This document shows, in pieces, positions 54,787-64,000 of a DNA stretch of 64,000 nucleotides. This stretch comes from Acridotheres tristis (Eukaryota; Chordata; Aves; Passeriformes; Sturnidae). Below the pieces are notes generated by a model that saw only the letters and a list, made by a program, of their open reading frames with translations, did not search any database and had not been told where the DNA came from. A program made the translations under genes and the position numbers. Numbering within the stretch: position 1 is the first letter of the stretch; each line of letters begins with the position of its first letter. The stretch lies in assembly GCA_037013685.1 (NCBI GenBank), contig CM072886.1:4464001-4528000 (forward strand), given 5' to 3'.

Positions 54787-54928
54787 CACGTGCCCTGAGG
54801 GATATATATGTCTGAAGGCTGGGGAAAACCCTGACCATGGTTACACAAGCTTTGATACTTTTGGCTGGGCCTTTCTCTCCTTATTCCGTCTTATGACTCA
54901 GGATTACTGGGAACGTCTTTACCAACAG
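54787..54928 (+). CDS. SCN5A: Nav1.5 exon 9: domain I pore helix and selectivity filter, residues 331-378
   Basis: The exon is 142 nt, phase 2 to phase 0. It encodes [19 protein letters not shown] (332-350), the pore helix [17 protein letters not shown] (351-367) and the filter [11 protein letters not shown] (368-378). Asp370 is the domain I member of the DEKA selectivity ring. The next residue, Tyr371, is Cys373 in human Nav1.5, where it causes tetrodotoxin resistance; an aromatic residue here is typical of toxin-sensitive channels. The donor is GTATGA. Confidence 0.97.
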
Positions 54929-56566
54929 GTATGAGGTTATTTTTTTGCTGTTAAACATATAAAGACATCATCTTGTAACAGTGGTATATACAACAGTTAA
55001 AGAAAATAAAGAATTGCTGGTTATTAGGTAAACTGTGCTTTGTGTTCTAGAGAAGGATAATCAGATGTTCTGGAGAAGGACAATAAGTTCAAATAATTAA
55101 TTTATTTTCTTAAGACTGATGATGTCCAAGGCTGGTTGGGGAAATTGAGAAAAAGTGGTACTGAGAGAAAGACACTAATTCACCTGAGTCTAAATGAAGT
55201 TCACCACTTAAGGAAGATCACCACATCACCACTTGGTGATTTTTTGGTGGATGGTGTAACACAAGTTAATCTTTTGAGTCCAGCTCAAGAAAAGGCCAGA
55301 GAAGCAACTGTGTTCATGGCATATCTGGTTTTGCAAGGCATGGTGATGAACACAAATTCAGAAAATGGCAAGACTATGTGATACATTCCAGTTCTCCCTG
55401 CTGTGAGCTCTTCATTACGGACACCTGAAAGACAGAAGCAAAAATAGATCCAGACTCATCTCACAGTGACATGCAAGGTGGTCTCTCAGTAAATGCTCAT
55501 TTCAGCATGCATTTCCTGAAATGTATGCAAACCCCAAAGATCTACATCTGCCACTTTGGTACTGAATTGCATTCTCTGTCCATGAAGCCACTGATGATTT
55601 GCTGGTGCATCTCAAACCTGCCAGAACTGGAACATGTTCATATGGAAATCAGGGGATAACGCTGACAGAGCTACTCTGAAGGTACTGAGGTAAACACCAC
55701 TGAAGATTTGGGGGATTTCAGCTTCACATACAGCCAGTTCACAATTTCACTTCAGGAAAATGTTAAACAACGAAACTGATGATTTTTAAACAGCTGTATC
55801 CACTTACTTGACACAGAGCTACGTGTACAACTCTGGAAGACAGAAACTGTCATGGCAAATAAGGATGAACATCACTCCATTTTATTATTTGACCTTATAC
55901 TATCACACAGTGTTTTCTGTCAGGAGTATTAACTCACTGAGCATGGGACATATTTGTTACATATCTGTTACACATAAGCTGTCCCCCTAAATTGCAGTCA
56001 TGCCAATAAATCTGGTGAGGAACCAGGGCTTACATTCAACAGAGCCCAAGGTTTGGTTCTTCTCATCCTGACACAGATGTCTCAATGATATTTGGTTGAG
56101 TTGAACCCTAAATGTGTATTTTTCTCCCTGAAATGCAGGAGAAAATTTTAGACATCTGAAGGGATCCAACATAAATCCCACTTGGATGGTTTCTATGCAC
56201 TAGACAAAACCAGAGTGAACTGTGGGGGAAATTTTCACTGCAGCTGACTCTAATATCTATTCTAACAGAAAGCCAGCAGAGATATTTGGTTAAGAAGGAA
56301 AGCATTGAAAGCATTATTCTTTTAGAAATCAATTCACTGCAAGGCACACAATTTTTGATTAAGATATAAAAATTTATTGGTGAGGAGATTATTTGCTTGT
56401 ATGTGGTTGTCATTTCTCATCAAAGGCTTTCTGTTTGAGCTATTAACAAAAGCTGGATTCAATTATGTTATAAATTCAATTTTAAAAGAATCCCTTCTGT
56501 TCTTTATTTTTTTTTTCTTTTTAAAAACATTGTAAAGCAGTGTTAATTATACTTTTGCATTTACAG
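54929..56566 (+). other. SCN5A: Intron 9 (GT-AG)
   Basis: The intron spans 1638 nt from donor GTATGA to acceptor ATTTACAG, the latter preceded by a T-rich stretch near 56510. Bases 55100-55950 have a less AT-rich composition and an 81-codon open frame at 55136, but nothing there resembles a known protein or element. Confidence 0.88.
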
Positions 56567-56764
56567 ACTCTCAGATCTGCTGGGAAGATCTACATGCTTT
56601 TTTTCATGCTGGTTATCTTCCTGGGCTCTTTTTACCTGATCAACCTGATTCTGGCTGTTGTGGCCATGGCATATGAGGAGCAGAACCAAGCCACTATTGC
56701 TGAAACAGAGGAGAAGGAAAGAAAGTTTCGGGAAGCCATGGAGATGTTGAAGAAAGAGCAGGAG
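56567..56764 (+). CDS. SCN5A: Nav1.5 exon 10: domain I S6 and start of I-II linker, residues 379-444
   Basis: The exon is 198 nt, phase 0 to phase 0. It encodes [10 protein letters not shown], then S6 through [20 protein letters not shown] (389-408) and [20 protein letters not shown] (409-428), then a charged helical start of the cytoplasmic linker. Asn404 corresponds to human Asn406 in the inner pore. The linker part is highly charged and probably coiled, like its homologues. The donor is GTCAGT, not the usual GTAAGT or GTGAGT. Confidence 0.97.
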
Positions 56765-56899
56765 GTCAGTGAACTTGGGTGACTTCAACAAATATCACCT
56801 TGGAATTCACATCCTCTTTATTTTACATTTGTGTGATAAGCAAAGAAAGAATTTGCTTGAAATCAGTTTAATGTTTACTGGATTAAGTTATTGCAAATT

Positions 56900-56919
56900 T
56901 TGTGTGTGTGTGTGTGTGT
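56900..56919. repeat. (TG)n microsatellite
   Basis: About nine TG units, a common polymorphic repeat type; seen directly. Confidence 0.85.
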
Positions 56920-58807
56920 AAGAAAAATTATAGTTCTCCCTGTTAGGAGTGGGGCCATTTGGGGTTTACATATCCAGAACTGTACTGGTTTAACCATGCC
57001 AGGTATGCCAGCAGAGAAAATGGATATAGTTTGTCATGTGAGATGTTTTAATGATGGTAAAACTACATCTGCATTTGAGCACAACCCAGCTCAGCCAGAG
57101 CCCCAGCTGAACCTCCTTCCACCACCCCTTTAGCCCACATTAGTTTACTCACTGTCTTGCTCAACCTGCCATAAATATCCAATTGTTTGATAGTGAAGGT
57201 AGATTAACCTCTTTGAAGCATGTACAGCTTCATTCCTGGAAAAGTAAACAGGCAGACCTCGAGGTTAAGATCTGCAAATTATGCAGAGGGTATGGATTTA
57301 ATGTTAAGTCATAAATTTAAACAATTCAGGGAGGCCAAATGGTGGATGTAGCCTTATAGCCTTAATAACAGTATTTAATTTGCATGTGGTTTGTGTGGGG
57401 TAGAAAGCTTTTATTAAATAGTAGAAGAGAACATTTTAGGTGCTGTGAACAAGAAGACAATAAGAAAATTAGTCTGAAATAGCACATAGCACTGTAGTTC
57501 AGAGAAATAAATCCTTGAAACACAATATAAACTAATATACATAATTTTCTTTTGGGTACATATGGCTTCAGGGCCTAATCCAAAGCCCATTTAAATCCTT
57601 GGAAAGAAAATAGAAAATGCAATTCACTCTTGTCAAAGTGCTAGTAGTGGCTTATGAATCATTTAAGTCCTTTTAAAGATCCTCTTTGATAGTTTAAGTA
57701 ATAGGTAAATGCAATTTAGTCCATATACAGCCACTTTGAACAGAGTAACTCTGCCATAACCTAAGGGAACAAACTGAGCTCCAACTCATACCTATTTTCT
57801 ACAAATTTTCATGTGTATTGACTCCAGCTGAGCTCTCCCTAATAACAGTCAACTTTGGTAGCCCCAACTATAATTAAAGATATTTAAGAATTTCATTTGG
57901 AAGGCTTTGATTTCAATTAAGCCTGTGTTTATACAAAAAAAGGAACATTAAGCCCGGAAAGCATAATGTGTCAAAAAAGAAAGTTACCCCTGAAAATCCG
58001 AATTTTTCCTATTTTTCTAGATGCTTTATAATAGAGTCTTTTGGGGTTTTTTTTTAGACATCTTCCCTGTTCAGTGCAAAGGGTGGGCAGTACATGACTC
58101 GAGAGCAGCTCTTTGCTTTCTCATCATTTGTTCTGTTGCCTTAGGCCAGCTCGAGCAGACTTCCCAGCTCAGGCAGTCAAAGCCTGCTTGGAAGAGGAAG
58201 TGACTAATATCCTCCAAGGTCTTTCAGTGCCTCTTGCCACTGCTCAGTCTCCATGTGCTACAAAAATGCTCCTTTTTTTGCAATACTCCTGGAGTAATAT
58301 CCTAGTTTTATGGGAAGGAAATTCAGGAGTGGAGTGATTTGGGTCTGTGGTGTTCACTAATGAAGTTCAGTAATTCTGCAAATCAGCTCCTGGCATCTCA
58401 AAGTAGATATTTGGAAGAAGAGGCTAAGGAAAGGGAACTGGGTGGCTGCACCATGGAGCTTTCAGGTGTCCTGCTGAGATATCTTGCCCCAGTCAGAGCT
58501 ACTCAATTTTAATCTGGTTCTCCAAACCTTGAGCAAGATTTTGGTTCTGACTTTCTCACTGTATCACTAAGTTCTTGCCTCAGGAGCTCTCTTTTATGTA
58601 ATCTTCATATCAGGGCTCGTGTGAAGTAAGCTTTCCTCCCATCCTCCAGCCATGACATGTCCTTGCCAGGTATGCCCGGTCCCACACACCTTTCCTGGAG
58701 TTGTTGCAGTGTTTAAGGTCTGCACTGCCTGAGGAACAGGACATGGTCCAGCCACAGGAACCCAGACAGAAGGGGCAGATAGGCAGGACATGGGGACATC
58801 CTCGGGC

Positions 58808-58898
58808 CCAGGCTGGATGGAGCACTGGTAAACTGGCAGGGCACTTGGATGAACTCTAAGCTCCCTTCCAACACAAGCTGTACTGTGATTCTCTGATC
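58808..58898 (+). mobile_element. CR1 LINE 3' end fragment (diverged)
   Basis: The phrases CCAGGCTGGATGGAGCA, CTCCCTTCCAACACAAGCTG and the terminal CTGTGATTCTCTGAT follow the order of the CR1 3' end. The copy is short and diverged, hence the lower certainty. Confidence 0.55.
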
Positions 58899-60473
58899 CT
58901 CCATGCCTTGAGGAACAATTCTGTCCAAATCCTTTTCCAGTACCTGAGGGAGGTATTGAGTGCAGAAACAATTCAAGCAATAGGTAAGAAAATGCTAAGA
59001 AACAAAAAATTAGCTTATTTTGCAGCATGAGTACAGCATGTTTAGTAGCACAACCTGCAATATTTCCTAGATCAACAAAATATGACAGCAATCAAAAAGG
59101 AAACCCAAAACTGCTCAGGCCAGCTTTTATAATGTGCAGTATAAAGGGAGCAGAAATATAATTGATAGACCTGCTTGGGGACTACGAGTCAATTTTTACA
59201 ATTGGTCTAACACATTCCTAAATCCGACCTTAACACCAAAAGACTTGCCAAATCTTTATGAAGAGAAAACACTTCAGCATAGCAATTAAATCAATTGACT
59301 TAAAAAAAACCACAACCAAACCAACCAAAACAACCTAGACCGGTATCTGAGCTCTCCTCCTCTCTGCTCTAAGCAGTTGCTTATGAAAGATATTTCCCAG
59401 AGGAATTAAGTTGTGTTGTGCTCTCAGCTTGATAGAGCTACCGCTACTCCTTGAAATACATGATTGATTCTTTACACGGCTGTTAAGTGCCTTCACTTTC
59501 CTTGGACTGATGCCTGTGGGAGGAAGGGAGTATTTTGCAGTGGAGAGATGATTGCCTGTTTGATTCTAGTGGCTTACAGACAATAGCACTGAGGATTCAT
59601 CTGTTTCTCCTGTTCTGGGCAACCAGGAGAGGCTTTTTTTTAACAATTCCCTCTCCTCAGGTGTTTCAGCTGGTGGCTCTGCATGGGGCTGGTCTCCAGG
59701 CCACTGATGTGGCCACCACTGGTTCTCCAGCACCTCCAAACCTGACCCTTGTGCCCAAAGTGCCCTCACTCCTGCTACCTGTGCTGGGAATGGGTCCCCA
59801 GCTCTCCCAGCTCCTATTGATCCCTCCTCCTGGCTGATCATTTGCTCCCAGGGCTGTGGCTTTGAGCACTCAGGCTTTGGAATTGGGCTCCCAGCAGCTG
59901 TTGTGTTATCAGCCTGCTCCTGCAGTGATCCCAGCATGGAAGCACACAGCACAGCAAAGGCCATCTTATCTCCAGCTAAGCCCATGGTTCTTTCTTTGCA
60001 TCTCTGATTGCAGCTGCCTGGCTGCTGCTCGGGATAAGTGTTTACAGAAACGTGCAGCTGAGCTGCCTGCTGCTCCTACCATCCCTCTGTGGCAGGGGAG
60101 GGAAAATCCCAGCAGCCCTCCTCTCCTGCCCTTCAAGGGGCTGAAGTCCAGGAGGACTTTAATCTGAGGTTCCCCAGACTGAGGTTTTTCTCTGCCTGGC
60201 ACCACAAGTGTTAGCTCGGAGATGTGTGCACAGCGTGTGCACACAGGCTGTTCCTTCATGATATGTCAAATGATCTTGTGTGGGAACTCCATATAACAGC
60301 CATCCTTCTATGCAGCCATTCCTGAGTTTTATGATTGCTTATCTCCTGATATTTTTAATATCTCTCCTATACAACTTTAAAATTTAAAATGAAAAGTAAT
60401 TTCTGAACAGTAGTAGTTTTCACTGAAATCCTGAAATAACAGTATTTATACCTTCTACAATCTTCTGATTTAG

Positions 60474-60647
60474 GCACTAGCTGCTAAAGGAATTGATTCA
60501 ATGTCACTCAGCTCATTGGAATTGTCACCTAAAAGTGCGAAAGAAAGAAGAAATAAGAGAAAGAAAAAGAAATCTTTGGGGGCAGACGAGTATGGGGAAG
60601 ACCAAAGGAATCCCAAGTGTGACTATGATGATGGTCAAAGGAGGATG
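60474..60647 (+). CDS. SCN5A: Nav1.5 exon 11: I-II linker, residues 445-502
   Basis: The exon is 174 nt, phase 0 to phase 0, against 180 nt that I recall for human. It encodes ALAAKGIDSMSLSSLELSPK (445-464), a strongly basic stretch SAKERRNKRKKKKSLG (465-480) and an acidic tail ADEYGEDQRNPKCDYDDGQR. This is cytoplasmic regulatory linker, variable between species. The order SSLE-L/M-SP, ERR-KR-K and GED matches Nav1.5. The donor is GTAAGC. Confidence 0.93.
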
Positions 60648-63048
60648 GTAAGCCATGGTCTGAAACATCACTTGTTCCACTGTACTTTCCTGGACAGGCC
60701 AGGCTCTGAACAAGGCAATTAAAACCGAAACTTTCAGAAGAAACTGATATTTAATATCATTACTGATATTAACACAGCAGATACAGCATACAGTCTGTAC
60801 TAGAACAGTGGAAGGAAACATATTACTACCACCTTATTTTTAAATTAATTTTAAATGCCCATTAAACATTTTTACAAACCTAGTTTTTTCAATTTCCTTT
60901 TTTTTTTTTTTTTTTTTTTTGCTTCAAGATTCCCCTCAGTCTGGTTTATTTTCTTTCATTCATCTGATTATATCTATCCTATCCCTATTAGAGATAAAAA
61001 AAAAACAACTTAGTGGAAACCTACTGAGCTTAAAAATAAAAGAGAGGAGTAGAAAAGGAGGAAACTTGTCTCTGAGGGCTTTTAAAATATTATACAAAGA
61101 CATTATTAACATTTTTATATTCTTTTGCTAGTTGCCTCCAAGTCAAAACTTTCTGGTGTTTGTTTCTACTTTCTATTGCAGGGAAGCAAAACAGAGTGAC
61201 AGTGTTATTAAATAAGGTTTTATGTAAATGTTCCTGACATGCATGAATATGAATCTGCCCATGCTGTATGTATCAAGGGATCATAAATAGCTCCAGATAA
61301 TTTGTCTTTGTTTAACTGAGGGCAAAGTTTAAATCAGTTTGTTTTGTTATTTTGAATGGCCATGTAATGGGCTAAGTCCTTTTCTATTTTGTTGTCAGTG
61401 AATTTAGGAATACTTGGCAGCCATAAAGAGCTCATAGAAAACATGTAAGTGATGTAAGTAAATGTGACCAATTAATGACTCCCCAGCTCACAGAATTTAC
61501 CCAGAGCTGGATTTCTGTAGATGACATGCATTTTTTAATCCAATAGTTACTGTTGTTGTCTCATTGGTCGAGAGGGTTGCGTAACAAATTGCACCTTTTC
61601 TAAACCCAGAATTGCTCTTTAGCTTCATTCTGGATGGGTTTCAGGACACCACGTGCCAGAAGCACTGTGGATTGGAGCTGTGCATTTCCAGTTTATTTCT
61701 CAGATTAATATTCCTTATTTTCACTTTTTGCCCCTGGATGTCATATGCATGAGAAGCATGGGAGACACATTTCAAAGCTTATAGTAAATCTTCTCTGCAA
61801 GGCTGTGTCTGGCATGGTTGGAGGGAATAAGGCTGAGTCATCATTCAGATGCTATCTTAGCAGCTGGAAGTGTGTTGCCATCAGAAATCAGTCTCAGTGA
61901 CTGTGCCATGGAAACCCAGGCATGGATTTTTGACCAGCTGAAATTTGGTAGCAATCCAAAAGGGTTGTTTTTAGTCAGAAAGAGCCTGGGTTTTGTATTC
62001 CTCCATGTACCAGTGTCACTAAATAGCATCATTACATAACTCAGTGGTGTAAGGTACAGCACAGAATGAAATCAGGCTTCATTTGATTTGTCTGGTTTGT
62101 GGGTGCTGTGGCAATCTGACCTCTCTTCATAGATACTTGGCTCATGGGGAAGTTCTGAAGAAGCTGGAAATTCTGCGCAGGCATAAATTCAAAAATATGT
62201 CCTGCATAAATACTCTTACTCCAGTAATTTCCTATTTAGAGAGAAGAGAAAGGGATAGACTTGAATTCTTTCCACGTTTTCTGAAGATCCTTTTTACTCT
62301 GCCGGATTTTAGGTGCGTTTAGTCCTTGGCTACATCTTGCTGATGCTCTGGCAGAGTTGCAGTCTCACTAACTGACGTCAGAGTGGATCATCAAAGCTGA
62401 TATTTGAGTGAGGGAGACTGCTGTGTACTGAGGTTACCTAGCCCTTAAGCAGCCATGTGCATTGAGATAATCATTTTACAAACTAATAAACCATATCCCT
62501 CTTCTTGCTCTTGGTTTGCTTTCTTTTTTTTCCTTTTTCTTTTATCACCTTCTTCCGTCGTATTCTGCTTCTTCTTCTTCCCTCTTCTCATTTTCCCTGC
62601 AGTTCATTTCCTGCCCTGTTTCTTTATCTATTCTTCTCCCACTGCACTGTTCCTTCCCTAGCTGTTATGAAGATGTGTGATAATGCAGTAGATTGGAGCT
62701 GGATCCCCTTCCCTGCTCCTGTCTTCCACTCCTTGTGCTGCCTTCCCAGCTCCTCTGGCACTTGTCCCATGGGGGGGAGTAGAAGCAAAGGAGCTGAATT
62801 CCACCTTGACCCTTCCTATTTCAGTACATCTTTAACTGTCAAGTGTTAGACAAGCACCTAAAGGCCAGGAATGACTGCCCAACTTCTTAACTTTGCGGAG
62901 TCTGAATACCTGTAATTAAGTTTCTCTTTCTCCGAAGCGCTTGGTTTAAAATGGACCTTACTGCTCTCCCTCAGAACTTCCTCGCTCCTGAAAACGTGTT
63001 GCAAAATGTTGTTTCTCTTTCCCCTTTTTCCTCTCTGGGGGTTTCCAG
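60648..63048 (+). other. SCN5A: Intron 11 (GT-AG)
   Basis: The intron spans 2401 nt from donor GTAAGC to acceptor GTTTCCAG. It contains a 23-nt poly(T) run near 60898, a palindromic C/EBP-type motif GTTGCGTAAC near 61576 (about one such match per 130 kb expected by chance) and a pyrimidine-rich stretch at 62518-62603 that ends in an acceptor-like CTGCAG. No real exon was recognised. Confidence 0.88.
60898..60920. repeat. Poly(T) run
   Basis: Twenty-three consecutive T. It may be a reverse-oriented poly(A) tail, but no element body adjoins it. Confidence 0.85.
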
Positions 63049-63447
63049 ACTCTCCTTGGCATTAGTTATGGTCCCAGTGCAAACTTGGTGAAGCGCAGAA
63101 CGAGCCACGGAAGCGTTTTCAGTTTCCGACTCCGTGGCAGAGACACTTGCTCCGAGACAGATTTTGCCGATGATGAGATCAGCATCGCTGGGGAAAATGA
63201 AAGCCACCGGGGCTCTCTCTTAATTCCAAGATCTGGGAGGCGTCCAAGCGTGCAAAGTCAAGTGAGCCATAGTTCTCACCCTACTACTCCCAACTACACC
63301 CAGACGGGCAAAAGGAACAGCTCAGTGGATTGCAATGGTGTGGTTTCCCTGATAGGAGGAGGCACCGGGGCACTCAACCCAGACCCTACTTCTGCAGGGT
63401 TACTGCTCCCCCCAGTTATTATGGAAAAGCCTGGGACAGGCGACCTG
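63049..63447 (+). CDS. SCN5A: Nav1.5 exon 12: I-II linker, residues 503-635
   Basis: The exon is 399 nt, phase 0 to phase 0. It encodes a cytoplasmic regulatory segment with a basic Ser-rich site VKRRTSHGSVFSFR (516-529, a protein kinase A type RRxS site at Ser521), the acidic SETDFADDEISIAGENES and the conserved NSSVDCNGVVSLIGGG. It ends in a Pro/Gly-rich stretch before donor GTGAGT. I recall a mammalian exon of about 372 nt, so this one may be slightly longer. The linker continues downstream into domain II. Confidence 0.94.
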
Positions 63448-64000
63448 GTGAGTACTTTATAACTTTTGTGTGTGATTCTCGCTCTCGTTTCCTTCTGAAT
63501 GTTGTTGGAGATTGCTGTAATTTATTTTCACCATATGGAGTCTGCAGTGAGAAACCCAGACCTACCTTTCCAGGCAAGGTGGGAAGACAATGGGTTAATG
63601 CACAGAGAAATGTGTGCCTACTGCCTCATCAGGGAGGTTCATGCCTTCTGGTGAGACTTTCTCTTCAGAGCTGTCAGGAGGCAAATACCTAAATCTTGAG
63701 TTTGACACAGACTTTCTTTTCTTGAAGGGACATTTTTAAACTTGATTTCTTTTGACTTTTGAATACCTGGCATTGTCTGGTGGATAGAAAATGGCGGTTT
63801 TTAAATGATTCAGTGAGTCTTGCCATCTTGAGACTGTGTTTTCTCTGGCTGTTTGGTCTCTGTTTTCATCTGACCTCCGGTCTTCTCTTGGGCTACTTGA
63901 GGAGGGCTGTTCCTTCAGTCCACAGGTAGTTCCCAGAAGGGTTTAGCATCCAGTTCAAATAACACCCAGGAAATATGAGCAGATGATCAACAGATTTCAG
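63448..64000 (+). other. SCN5A: Start of intron 12
   Basis: The stretch begins with donor GTGAGT. No exon or repeat is recognisable before the window ends. Confidence 0.85.

Larger units (their letters stand above)
56765..60473 (+). other. SCN5A: Intron 10 (GT-AG)
   Basis: The intron spans 3709 nt from donor GTCAGT to an acceptor ending GATTTAG. It contains a TG microsatellite and a CR1 tail near 58808-58898. Bases 59640-60240 are richer in G and C than the rest but have no recognisable exon. Confidence 0.88.

Noticed and set aside
58594..59091. 165-codon open frame on the - strand
   Set aside because: It overlaps a CR1 tail and GC-richer intron sequence, with no family motif. Long chance frames are common in such stretches.
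62133..62312. Possible extra exon of 180 nt with AG before and GTGCGT after
   Set aside because: In the phase required by exons 11 and 12 it meets a stop after 17 codons, and no frame resembles sodium channel linker sequence. It could only be a poison exon, for which there is no other evidence.

Overview
This window is a stretch of a bird genome, probably a neoavian or passerine species. It carries the 5' half of one large voltage-gated sodium channel gene on the + strand, best identified as SCN5A (Nav1.5, the cardiac sodium channel). The bird assignment rests on six recognisable CR1 LINE tails and an avian-type retroviral LTR in the introns, on vertebrate splice signals, and on protein divergence from mammals. 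No other protein-coding, tRNA or rRNA gene was found on either strand.

Layout, with exons numbered as in human SCN5A: bases 1-3908 are the end of the first intron. Exon 2 (3909-4227) holds the last 52 nt of 5' UTR and the start codon at 3961. Exon 3 (5776-5894) and exon 4 (11150-11239) flank an AT-AC U12-type intron. Exon 5 (14779-14907) is followed by a mutually exclusive pair, a 6A-like neonatal-type exon (19504-19595) and the adult-type exon 6 (19731-19822). Then come exon 7 (27791-28021), exon 8 (41461-41524), exon 9 (54787-54928), exon 10 (56567-56764), exon 11 (60474-60647) and exon 12 (63049-63447). The window ends 553 nt into the next intron. With one exon of the 6A/6 pair the reading frame is continuous for 1905 nt (635 codons). 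It covers the N-terminus, all of domain I (S1-S6 with pore loop) and most of the I-II linker. Domains II-IV lie downstream.

Main points: (1) the domain I pore residue that is Cys in mammalian Nav1.5 is Tyr here, predicting a tetrodotoxin-sensitive cardiac channel; (2) the neonatal-type exon carries Asn at the switch position, like the brain and muscle sodium channel genes, where mammalian SCN5A has Lys; (3) the U12 intron has textbook signals; (4) an old avian LTR in intron 8 contains a roughly 530-nt nearly pure TTC/CTT tract able in principle to form triplex DNA; (5) intron 8 also holds two similar copies of an unrecognised 155-bp segment; (6) intron 7 holds a CpG-dense patch and a perfect DR1 nuclear-receptor motif, both candidate regulatory elements. 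I found no evidence of a wholly new biological system; the window is an ordinary vertebrate locus with informative lineage-specific details.

All identifications were made by reading the sequence against remembered family features; no alignment or database search was run.
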